Notes under the pieces: model-generated
The model's database searches: none
The model's input: the letters and a program-made list of their open reading frames with translations, nothing else
What the model was told of the DNA's origin: nothing
Made by a program: the position numbers and the translations under genes
Source: Angelakisella sp.
Lineage (GTDB): Bacteria; Bacillota; Clostridia; Oscillospirales; Ruminococcaceae
Direction: 5' to 3'
DNA: 5,581 nucleotides
NCBI GenBank assembly: GCA_022794295.1
Contig: JAAWEO010000146.1
Span: forward strand, 1-5,581
Shown: positions 1 to 4,310 of the stretch, in pieces
How positions within the stretch are numbered: position 1 is the first letter of the stretch
Layout: the number at the start of each line of letters is the position of its first letter

Positions 1-31
1 GGGCAGCTCTTAGCGCGGAGAGGCTTTGCTT

Positions 32-87
32 ACTTTCTTTTTGAAAGAAAAAAAGAAAGTTGGCCGTAGGCCACGGTCCCGAAGGGA
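32..87. repeat. Composite palindromic repeat (A/T hairpin plus GC mini-hairpins)
   Basis: Three adjacent perfect stem-loops are visible. The first is ACTTTCTTTTT (32-42) pairing with AAAAAGAAAGT (50-60) around a 7-nt loop. The second is TGGCC (61-65) with GGCCA (69-73). The third is TCCC (77-80) with GGGA (84-87) around a GAA loop. An A/T-rich hairpin next to short GC hairpins recurs in opposite order at 1663-1731. This resembles the REP-like intergenic palindromes I recall from Oscillospiraceae genomes; that assignment is recall, while the pairings are directly seen. Confidence 0.6.
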
Positions 88-118
88 TCAGGCCTGCTCA
101 CCCCCCACCCAGCTGCCC

Positions 119-224
119 TGCAAATACACCCCAGTGGGGTGTTTTGCAATAACCGCCCCCCTCGAATGGACCGGCCTACAAGGCCGGTTCATTCGACCCT
201 CTAAAGGCCGCCCCCAGGCGGCCT
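119..224. repeat. Run of three stem-loops downstream of the PepSY gene
   Basis: Three hairpins follow one another. The first pairs TGCAAA (119-124) and ACACCCC (126-132) with GGGGTGT (136-142) and TTTGCA (143-148), 13 bp with a bulged T at 125; it ends near TTTT and could terminate a plus-strand gene left of the window. The second pairs the 14-nt arms 163-176 and 182-195 with a single G-T wobble and loop TACAA. The third pairs AGGCCGCC (205-212) with GGCGGCCT (217-224). With the terminator at 226-261 they fill nearly all of the space between 119 and 261. No gene is seen in 1-268. Confidence 0.6.
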
Positions 225-225
225 C

Positions 226-261
226 AAAAAACGTGCCCGCCCATCAAACCAGGGCGGGCAC
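226..261 (-). terminator. Rho-independent terminator of the PepSY gene
   Basis: Read on the minus strand, a perfect 10-bp stem GTGCCCGCCC / GGGCGGGCAC (261-252 with 242-233) closes a 9-nt loop and is followed by G and six T residues (232-226). It begins 7 nt after the PepSY stop codon, as expected for an intrinsic terminator ending the MarR/PepSY unit. Confidence 0.9.
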
Positions 262-268
262 TCCTATT

Positions 269-961
269 TCAGACCGGGTCGCGCTCGAATTTCAGGATTG
301 CCCCAGTGGCGCCATCGATTTCGTAATCGTACTTCACCTGTCCGGCCCAGAAGTCCACCTCGTATTCCACACGGCCGTTTTCAAGGTCCCGGTCAATGTC
401 CAGACCGGCGATCTGGCTTTCCGAAAGACCGGCGTGAGCCAGGGCGGCAGCTTTGGCTCCGGCCTCCCCAATGTCTCCGGAGGCGGCAGCCAGAGGGGCG
501 TGGTTTTCCCACTGCTCCTGGAGGATCGCCCCGGTGGCACCGTCGATCTCGTAGTCATATTCCACCTGCCCGGCCCAGAACTCTACCTCGTATTCCAGGC
601 GGCCGTTTTCCAGATCCCGGTCAATGTCCAAAGCGGCGATCTGGCTCTCCTGGAGGCCCGCCTGACTGAGGGCGGCAGCCTTGGCCCCGGCCTCTCCAAT
701 ATCCCCGGCGGCATGGGCGGCAGGGGAAGCCGGCTGCCCAGGTGTGGCCTCCGGCGCCGGGGGCACAGACGATGCCGGGGGTGCTGCCGGAGCCGAGGGC
801 GGGGCGGTGACAGCCGGCGGCGAAGCAGGCGGCAGGGCGGAGGACGGAAGGACAGGGGCCTCCGGCCTGGATTGGAGGACCGTTGCCAGTCCGGCCCCCA
901 GAAGAACAAAGGCGAACCCGCCTGCAACAAGGGCACCGATGGTCTTTCCTGTAAGATTCAT
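269..961 (-). CDS. Membrane-anchored protein with two tandem PepSY domains
   Basis: This 230-aa protein has an N-terminal hydrophobic helix at about residues 8-29, with no lipobox cysteine, then a Pro/Ala/Ser-rich linker (about 32-85), then two PepSY-type repeats (86-147 and 162-223). The repeats are identical at 55 of 62 positions, offset by 76 residues, and each ends in the family-typical YDYEIDGATGAIL. The likely arrangement is a single membrane anchor with the linker carrying the repeats outside the cell. PepSY domains are known as small extracytoplasmic modules often linked to peptidase inhibition or envelope processes; the target here is unknown. The ATG at 961 is supported by AAGGAG (974-969) with a 7-nt spacer. 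It lies 95 bp after a MarR-family gene on the same strand and ends at a strong terminator. The domain call is confident; the physiological role is not. Confidence 0.9.
   Translation of the reverse strand: MNLTGKTIGALVAGGFAFVLLGAGLATVLQSRPEAPVLPSSALPPASPPAVTAPPSAPAAPPASSVPPAPEATPGQPASPAAHAAGDIGEAGAKAAALSQAGLQESQIAALDIDRDLENGRLEYEVEFWAGQVEYDYEIDGATGAILQEQWENHAPLAAASGDIGEAGAKAAALAHAGLSESQIAGLDIDRDLENGRVEYEVDFWAGQVKYDYEIDGATGAILKFERDPV
293..706 (-). repeat. Intragenic tandem duplication, 228-bp period
   Basis: The coding sequences of the two PepSY domains (521-706 and 293-478) are direct repeats with a 228-nt period. The proteins differ at 7 of 62 positions, while the DNA has drifted further, mostly at third codon positions. 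This suggests an internal duplication kept under protein-level selection. Confidence 0.85.
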
Positions 962-991
962 AACAACACTCCTTTTCCCATATCAGTTTTT

Positions 992-1043
992 TGCCAAGGT
1001 CGTGACCCTAAGGTCTTGGCACCCGCCTTTTGGGACACGACCT
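992..1043 (-). promoter_or_regulatory. Inverted repeats in the MarR-PepSY gap, candidate operator or leader structure
   Basis: AGGTCGTGACCC (997-1008) and GGGACACGACCT (1032-1043) form an inverted repeat matching at 11 of 12 positions around a 23-nt spacer. Overlapping it, TGCCAA (992-997) and GACC (1004-1007) can pair with GGTC (1012-1015) and TTGGCA (1016-1021), leaving a 6-nt bulge. All lie in the 95-bp gap directly upstream of the PepSY gene. Possible roles are binding sites for the adjacent MarR-family regulator or a leader RNA switch; neither is shown. No convincing -35/-10 pair is visible here, so the PepSY gene may be read from upstream of the regulator. Confidence 0.45.
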
Positions 1044-1056
1044 AATTTCCGGCAGC

Positions 1057-1521
1057 TTACTTTGAGGAAAAATTGGCATCCCCAGGGAGGGGGATCTCCG
1101 GCATCAGCTCCCGGGCGATAACGGTCAGCATCTCCTCCAGCTTGCGGACATCCGCCGGGGGGAACCGCTTCCGGGCGCGGTCCACCACCAGGCGGACATA
1201 GTCGTAGGAGATCCCGTTATACTCCAGATATTTATCAGTGACAGCCAGATGGTATTCCCGCTTGTCCTGGGTGCTCCGTTCCTTGGTGAGGTATCCCTTC
1301 CGAATCAGGCAAGCCACCTTATAGGCGGCGTTGGCCTGGCTGATTTGGACAAAATGGGCAAATTGATTGATGGTAGGGCGCCCCAGGGCGTAGATCACCT
1401 CTACACAAAAGGTCTCTACAGCAGTCAAGGTGGCCTCCCGTTCCTCGAAGCGGTTAAAGATCCGGCGGTAGAGGTTCAGCTTAAACTTTGTATAGACCTC
1501 GCTAAAAGCTTGTTCCAACAT
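1057..1521 (-). CDS. MarR-family winged-helix transcriptional regulator
   Basis: This 154-aa protein has the MarR layout: N-terminal dimerisation helices (about 1-30), a helix-turn-helix at about 47-75 (GRPTINQFAHFVQIS and following helix), a wing at about 80-95 containing the D-K-R triad (86-88), and C-terminal helices. MarR proteins are dimeric cytoplasmic DNA-binding regulators, usually repressors that regulate themselves and a neighbour. The in-frame ATG at 1569 is rejected: the ATG at 1521 has an AAAGGGG ribosome binding site about 8 nt upstream, and the residues added by the longer start would come from the operator-like sequence at 1546-1569. It lies 95 bp upstream of the PepSY gene on the same strand, so that gene is the obvious candidate target. 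The ligand cannot be told from sequence. Length is normal for the family. Confidence 0.88.
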   Translation of the reverse strand: MLEQAFSEVYTKFKLNLYRRIFNRFEEREATLTAVETFCVEVIYALGRPTINQFAHFVQISQANAAYKVACLIRKGYLTKERSTQDKREYHLAVTDKYLEYNGISYDYVRLVVDRARKRFPPADVRKLEEMLTVIARELMPEIPLPGDANFSSK

Positions 1522-1545
1522 CAGGGGGTCCCCTTTCTGGGTCCT

Positions 1546-1579
1546 TTGGAAAGGATAAATTCTTTCCAATTAAGGATAA
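1546..1579 (-). promoter_or_regulatory. Candidate autoregulatory operator of the MarR gene
   Basis: TTGGAAAG (1546-1553) and CTTTCCAA (1562-1569) are perfect 8-bp arms around 8 nt. AAGGATAA occurs at 1551-1558 and again at 1572-1579, exactly 21 bp apart, about two helical turns. The site lies 25-58 bp upstream of the chosen start in a locally AT-rich patch, where a promoter would be. A TTGTGT (minus strand, 1584-1579) could be a -35 element, but no good -10 accompanies it. Autorepression is typical of MarR proteins; this assignment is inference. Confidence 0.5.
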
Positions 1580-1662
1580 CACAAAACGCCCCCGTTTTCA
1601 AGCCGCCCCGGCAACCTTCGCCCGAAGGGAACCACCAGAGGCACCAAAGCCCCCCACCCCCC

Positions 1663-1731
1663 GGCCCGCAGGCCATTTGCCGCGAAGCGGCCTTAGCCCG
1701 AAGGGCTCCGCTTTTTTTCGCAGAAAAAAGC
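1663..1731. repeat. Composite palindromic repeat, opposite orientation to the one at 32-87
   Basis: In order: GGCC (1663-1666) with GGCC (1671-1674) around CGCA; GCCGC (1679-1683) with GCGGC (1687-1691) around GAA; AGCCC (1695-1699) with GGGCT (1703-1707) around GAA; GCTTTTTT (1710-1717) with AAAAAAGC (1724-1731) around TCGCAG. The short GC hairpins come first and the A/T hairpin last, the reverse of 32-87. Read on the minus strand, the A/T hairpin lies upstream of the MarR gene. Confidence 0.6.
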
Positions 1732-1920
1732 ACCTAATCCGGCCAACGAGCCTCCGGCCGCGAAAGCCCGGACGCTGGTAAGCGGCAGCACAAAACCAAG
1801 TTGCCAGCACACCCCAGCCGCCTGGCGCTATCAGTAGGAAAATACAGGTAATAGATCAAGGTACTGCCCACCATGGACCCCGCTATGTGGGTGAGATCAG
1901 GCGGCCCGTGGGTTATCCGC

Positions 1921-2006
1921 CCAAGGCCGGAGCCTTTGGCCGGTTCCCGGGTCCAGGGGGAACCCCTGGGCGTTCTTTGGTTACTTTCTGTCGCAACAGA
2001 AAGTGA
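1921..2006. repeat. Palindromic repeat with CGCA-loop hairpin
   Basis: Three stem-loops follow in series. CCAAGGC (1921-1927) pairs with GCCTTTGG (1932-1939) with one bulged T. CCAGGGG (1953-1959) pairs with CCCCTGG (1963-1969) around GAA. ACTTTCTGT (1983-1991) pairs with ACAGAAAGT (1996-2004) around CGCA and extends two more pairs with a wobble to 1981/2006. The last is related in sequence to the hairpins at 32-60 and 1710-1731. From memory, this kind of element recurs in Oscillospiraceae intergenic regions. Confidence 0.6.
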
Positions 2007-2246
2007 CCCCCCGCCGGGGAGGCGAAACGAGGCAAATGGTCTTTAAAACGAGACAGGAATGCGAAGGGGAGACCATCGCGTGGCAGTCAAAGGAAACGGC
2101 GCTACCACAAAGCAATACACTGTACCCAGGATCGAGAGGCAGACATGTTCAAGAAGCGGCCCTGCGGGCCTGTCTTGAAGGACAGCCAGCAAAAAAACGC
2201 AAACGCCTGGCGCTCCCCGCGGCTGGGTAACGGTCACTCTCGTTCC

Positions 2247-2339
2247 GGCCGCGGCTTGTCACTTCGATTTTGCGCTGTAAAGGCAGATACCTTGCAATCC
2301 TTTTACAGCGCCATGTTGTTAGCCGCGGCCTTAATCGAA
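2247..2339. other. Nested and crossing inverted repeats, possible structured RNA
   Basis: Three perfect inverted repeats occur within 93 nt. GGCCGCGGCT (2247-2256) matches AGCCGCGGCC (2321-2330). GCGCTGTAAA (2272-2281) matches TTTACAGCGC (2302-2311) and lies inside the first. TTCGATT (2263-2269) matches AATCGAA (2333-2339), so its right arm lies outside the first pair and the two pairings cross, as in a pseudoknot or two alternative folds. No promoter or known RNA family was recognised. The pairings are directly seen; function is speculative. Confidence 0.4.
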
Positions 2340-2364
2340 AGACGCTGCCTCATATCGGAGTATT

Positions 2365-2428
2365 TCGCCCGCTGAGGCGGGCGACCAGGCGCTGTCCGCC
2401 CTGGACCCGGACCGGACTGATGTCCGGT
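2365..2428. repeat. Cluster of three consecutive stem-loops
   Basis: TCGCCCGC (2365-2372) pairs with GCGGGCGA (2377-2384) around TGAG. CCAGGCG (2386-2392) pairs with CGCCCTGG (2398-2405) with a bulged C. ACCGGAC (2411-2417) pairs with GTCCGGT (2422-2428) around TGAT. They follow the crossing repeats at 2247-2339 and may belong to the same structured transcript. None has a T-tract, so they are not obvious terminators. Confidence 0.5.
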
Positions 2429-2584
2429 GACAGAAAGGCTACCCGGTACTGGGCGTTGGGCTTCGAGTACGGTGCTGCGCCGGCAGAGACCTCGCCCGCC
2501 CCAGCCCGTCAAAGGCAGGGGAATCGTCCCGCCCTGCACCCGTCAGGACTCCAGGCACCCACTACCCCCTTCGCACACCGTTAA

Positions 2585-2628
2585 GCCGCGAAGCGGCGAG
2601 TAGGGTCTGTCAGCGGCCACCAGGCCGC
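2585..2628. repeat. GC mini-hairpins upstream of the rapZ promoter
   Basis: GCCGC (2585-2589) pairs with GCGGC (2593-2597) around GAA, the same 13-nt unit as at 1679-1691. GCGGCC (2613-2618) pairs with GGCCGC (2623-2628) around ACCA. The second stem ends 4 nt before the -35 element of the rapZ promoter. Confidence 0.6.
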
Positions 2629-2632
2629 CCGC

Positions 2633-2661
2633 TTGCGGCGAGGGGGAGTTTTTGGTATAAT
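2633..2661 (+). promoter_or_regulatory. Sigma-A type promoter of rapZ
   Basis: TTGCGG (2633-2638), a 17-bp spacer and a perfect TATAAT (2656-2661) preceded by TGG make a strong vegetative promoter with an extended -10. Transcription would start near 2668, giving a leader of about 35 nt. That leader contains the palindrome TGATGC-T-GCATCA (2676-2688), touching the AGGGAGG ribosome binding site (2688-2694). Whether it modulates translation or is an operator is unknown. Confidence 0.85.
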
Positions 2662-2702
2662 ATGTACCTGCCGATTGATGCTGCATCAGGGAGGATACGA
2701 AG

Positions 2703-3578
2703 ATGGAATTAATTATCGTTACCGGCCTTTCAGGCGCAGGAAAATCCAGAGTGATCAATACCCTGGAAGACCTGGGCTATTTCTGTGTGGATAATGTCCC
2801 TCCCCAAATGTTGGAAAAATTTGCCCAGCTGGGCCGTACTTCCCAGGGAAATGCCCAGCGTATGGCTGTGGTGGTGGACTCCCGGGGGGGTGAAATGTTT
2901 GCCGACTTTTCCGGCGCCCTAAACCGCCTCCGCCTGGAGGGCTACCCCCTCCGGCTGCTCTTTTTGGATGCCGACGACGAAACCCTGCTCCGAAGGTATA
3001 AGGAGGGCCGGCGCCGCCATCCCCTCCTGGAGCGCAGCGCCCTGACCATCGAGGACGCCATCCGCCAGGAACGCCAGCTGTTGGCCCAGGCCCGCCAGGA
3101 GGCGGACGTGGTCTTTGATACCAGCCTTACCACCCCCGCCCAGCTCCGGGAACGGGTGGTGCAAACCTTCCTTTCTACCCCCGCCCAGGGAATGACCACC
3201 CAGTGTATCTCCTTTGGATTTAAAAATGGTTTGCCAATGGAGGCGGACCTGGTCTTTGATGTGCGCTGCCTCCCCAACCCCTTTTATGTTCCGGAGCTTC
3301 GGGACCACACCGGCCTGGAAGCCCCTGTCCGGGATTATGTGATGGCCTCCCCCCATAGCCAGGAGCTTCTCCGGCAGCTCTTTGGTTTGGTGGACTTCCT
3401 CCTCCCCCTTTATATCCAGGAGGGGAAAAGCCGCCTGACCATTGCGGTGGGATGTACCGGAGGCCGCCACCGGTCGGTTGCCTTCGCCCAGGCCATTGGG
3501 GAGCATCTCCAAAAGGCCGGGGTCCCTGTGGTCATCACCCACCGGGATAAGGACCGAAACAACCATGGCACCGGCTGA
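2703..3578 (+). CDS. rapZ: RapZ/YvcJ-family nucleotide-binding protein
   Basis: The 291-aa product has the full family length and landmarks: P-loop GLSGAGKS (8-15), GYFCVDNVP (25-33), VVVDSRGGE with D59/R61, the YKEGRRRHPL segment (99-108), and a C-terminal domain with GCTGGRHRSV (250-259) and HRD (280-282). Family members bind and hydrolyse ATP/GTP in the cytoplasm. In Escherichia coli RapZ is an RNA-binding adaptor controlling GlmZ decay and amino-sugar synthesis; in Bacillus the homologue YvcJ is a nucleotidase affecting competence. The role in Clostridia is less clear. The start at 2703 follows AGGGAGG with 8-nt spacing. It has its own promoter, and a terminator begins 5 nt after the stop, so it appears monocistronic. 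In many Firmicutes it sits with yvcK and whiA, which are absent here. The reading frame is intact. Confidence 0.95.
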   Translation: MELIIVTGLSGAGKSRVINTLEDLGYFCVDNVPPQMLEKFAQLGRTSQGNAQRMAVVVDSRGGEMFADFSGALNRLRLEGYPLRLLFLDADDETLLRRYKEGRRRHPLLERSALTIEDAIRQERQLLAQARQEADVVFDTSLTTPAQLRERVVQTFLSTPAQGMTTQCISFGFKNGLPMEADLVFDVRCLPNPFYVPELRDHTGLEAPVRDYVMASPHSQELLRQLFGLVDFLLPLYIQEGKSRLTIAVGCTGGRHRSVAFAQAIGEHLQKAGVPVVITHRDKDRNNHGTG

Positions 3579-3583
3579 ATATA

Positions 3584-3615
3584 AAAGAGAGGCTCCGCAG
3601 CAGGAGCCTCTCTTT
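3584..3615. terminator. Bidirectional terminator between rapZ and the 37-aa gene
   Basis: AAAGAGAGGCTCC (3584-3596) and GGAGCCTCTCTTT (3603-3615) form a perfect 13-bp stem around GCAGCA. The stem ends in A/T pairs in both directions. It lies 5 nt after the rapZ stop and 3 nt after the stop of the converging minus-strand small gene, whose side has the better T-run (TTTTATATT on the minus strand). It most likely serves both genes. Confidence 0.92.
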
Positions 3616-3618
3616 GCA

Positions 3619-3732
3619 TTAGCTTGCCAGATCCTCCAGGGCCTCCGCCTCGGTGTCGGCGGAAAACAGGAATTGTCCCTGGCTGTCGTAAACCTCCACG
3701 TGCCCCCGCACATTCACGATCTTGTACTCCAT
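3619..3732 (-). CDS. 37-aa small protein of unknown function
   Basis: The frame reads MEYKIVNVRGHVEVYD, then SQGQFLFSADTEAEALEDLAS and a TAA stop. It is predicted soluble and acidic towards the C-terminus, with no membrane segment, signal or cysteine. The pattern suggests a beta-hairpin (YKIVNVRGHVEVYD, then GQFLFSA) followed by a short helix rich in Glu and Ala. Support for a real gene is contextual and strong: AAAGGAG (3750-3744) lies 11 nt before the ATG, a promoter lies at 3794-3823, the terminator starts 3 nt after the stop, and composition matches neighbouring genes. I have an impression of similar short proteins in Oscillospiraceae but cannot name a family. It converges with rapZ; a functional link is not implied. 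It is short enough for automated annotation to miss. Confidence 0.8.
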   Translation of the reverse strand: MEYKIVNVRGHVEVYDSQGQFLFSADTEAEALEDLAS

Positions 3733-3793
3733 ATTTCCAACCGCTCCTTTCTGCTTTTCTGTATCGGGAAGCCTTGTTTCTTTTCCCAGCTAC

Positions 3794-3823
3794 ATTCTAG
3801 CAGAAGTGGTGTCCGGTTGTCAG
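3794..3823 (-). promoter_or_regulatory. Promoter of the 37-aa gene
   Basis: On the minus strand, CTGACA (3823-3818), an 18-bp spacer and TAGAAT (3799-3794) preceded by TGC match a vegetative promoter with an extended -10, each hexamer at 5 of 6. The expected start near 3787 gives a leader of about 55 nt before the ATG at 3732. Confidence 0.7.
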
Positions 3824-3867
3824 GACAGTGGGTGGGCCGAAGCAGCCCCAGACAGGGAAATGGCGGC

Positions 3868-3893
3868 TTACTGTCCTAAATACAGTACAGTAA
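3868..3893. promoter_or_regulatory. Inverted repeat upstream of the 37-aa gene promoter
   Basis: TTACTGT (3868-3874) and ACAGTAA (3887-3893) are perfect 7-bp arms 12 nt apart. A shorter alternative pairs ACTGT (3870-3874) with ACAGT (3882-3886). It lies between the end of the 114-aa gene, also minus strand, and the promoter at 3794-3823. It could be a weak terminator for the former or an operator for the latter. No T-run follows, so termination is doubtful. Confidence 0.3.
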
Positions 3894-3912
3894 TGGCGGA
3901 GGACCCCGCCTG

Positions 3913-4257
3913 TTACCGCCCCAGGAACCGCCCAGCGTCCTCCGCGGTCCATAGGGGCAGGCCCTTTTCCTGGCAGAAGCAGCGGCAGATGGCAAGGGTC
4001 TCCGGGTCGGCTCCGGCGTCTACCACAGCCACCCGGACCCCGTCCAGGGCAGGGGCGGTGTGGGCCTCGGCGTAGGCCTGGCGCAGGCGCATCTCCATCC
4101 CGCGGTCCCCCGGGGTGGCGGTGACCACCAGCCAGCAGTGCTCCAGCCCACCCTGGGCCGCAAACCACCGCCCTATGGTGACGCAGATCTGTGCCAGGCC
4201 CACCAGGGCCAGGTAGGCGGTAATGATCAGGAAAACCCCCATGGCGGTGCTTATCAT
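3913..4257 (-). CDS. 114-aa single-pass membrane protein, unknown function
   Basis: An N-terminal hydrophobic helix (about residues 5-28) is followed by a soluble domain with alternating beta and alpha character. A strand LVVTATPGDRG (43-53) leads into a helix MEMRLRQAYAEAH (54-66), then a strand VRVAVVDAGAD (74-84), then a helix that includes CRCFC (91-95) and ends ahead of a short acidic tail. This resembles half of a nucleotide- or sugar-binding alpha/beta fold but has no diagnostic motif, so no enzyme function is assigned. The helix is followed by R30, consistent with a cytoplasmic C-terminus. The start at 4257 is chosen because AAGGAGG (4273-4267) lies 9 nt upstream; M6 has no comparable site. 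The frame is intact, and a TAA stop follows LGR. I do not recognise the family. Confidence 0.8.
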   Translation of the reverse strand: MISTAMGVFLIITAYLALVGLAQICVTIGRWFAAQGGLEHCWLVVTATPGDRGMEMRLRQAYAEAHTAPALDGVRVAVVDAGADPETLAICRCFCQEKGLPLWTAEDAGRFLGR

Positions 4258-4280
4258 AAAGAACTCCCTCCTTTTTTCCC

Positions 4281-4310
4281 ATGATATGCCCCAAAGGATG
4301 GGTTTGACAG
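4281..4310 (-). promoter_or_regulatory. Weak candidate promoter of the 114-aa gene
   Basis: On the minus strand, CTGTCA (4310-4305), an 18-bp spacer and TATCAT (4286-4281) are a possible promoter (4/6 and 5/6 matches). The start would lie very close to the ribosome binding site, so the leader would be unusually short. The -35 sits inside the inverted repeat GGGTTTG/CAAACCC (4300-4306/4320-4326), which could act as an operator. Confidence 0.35.

Larger units (their letters stand above)
1590..2632. other. Gene-free, hairpin-rich intergenic block of about 1 kb
   Basis: No open frame here has both a plausible ribosome binding site and protein-like composition; translated frames are Arg/Pro/Gly-rich and lack recognisable domains. 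The stretch is instead crowded with perfect or near-perfect inverted repeats. Those not listed separately include ATGGTCT/AGACCAT (2036-2042/2070-2076), TTCAAG/CTTGAA enclosing GGCCC/GGGCC (2148-2179) and GTACT/AGTAC (2446-2450/2466-2470). I see no tRNA, rRNA, tmRNA, SRP RNA or RNase P RNA signature. It may be accumulated palindromic repeats, one or more undescribed RNAs, or remains of a lost gene. Confidence 0.55.

Noticed and set aside
26..1045. Long plus-strand open frame of 339 codons
   Set aside because: It lies antisense to the PepSY gene, starts inside a palindromic repeat and is low-complexity Arg/Gly-rich in its second half. Its internal repetition only mirrors the duplicated PepSY domains.
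32..2006. CRISPR array
   Set aside because: The repeated hairpins vary in sequence, are irregularly spaced and have no uniform spacers.
2312..2330. Possible integron attC-like site (GTTAGCC beside a palindrome)
   Set aside because: The GTTRRRY core is not matched, no RYYYAAC partner is present and there is no integrase or cassette array.
2270..2584. Plus-strand frame of 104 codons and minus-strand frames in the same stretch
   Set aside because: There is no ribosome binding site, composition is Arg/Pro-rich and the frames pass through many stem-loops. A minus-strand frame at about 2355-2510 looks slightly protein-like but has no start codon.
1590..2632. Known RNA genes (tRNA, tmRNA, RNase P, SRP RNA)
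   Set aside because: I looked for the conserved core motifs by eye, such as the T-loop GGTTCGA and the RNase P GAGGAAAGTCC core, and found none.
2919..3713. Minus-strand frame of 264 codons across rapZ
   Set aside because: It is antisense to an intact, well-recognised rapZ and runs through the bidirectional terminator.
3797..4294. Minus-strand frame of 165 codons overlapping the 114-aa gene
   Set aside because: Its product is Gly/Pro/Arg-rich without hydrophobic pattern. The 114-codon frame has the ribosome binding site, a membrane helix and strand-helix alternation.
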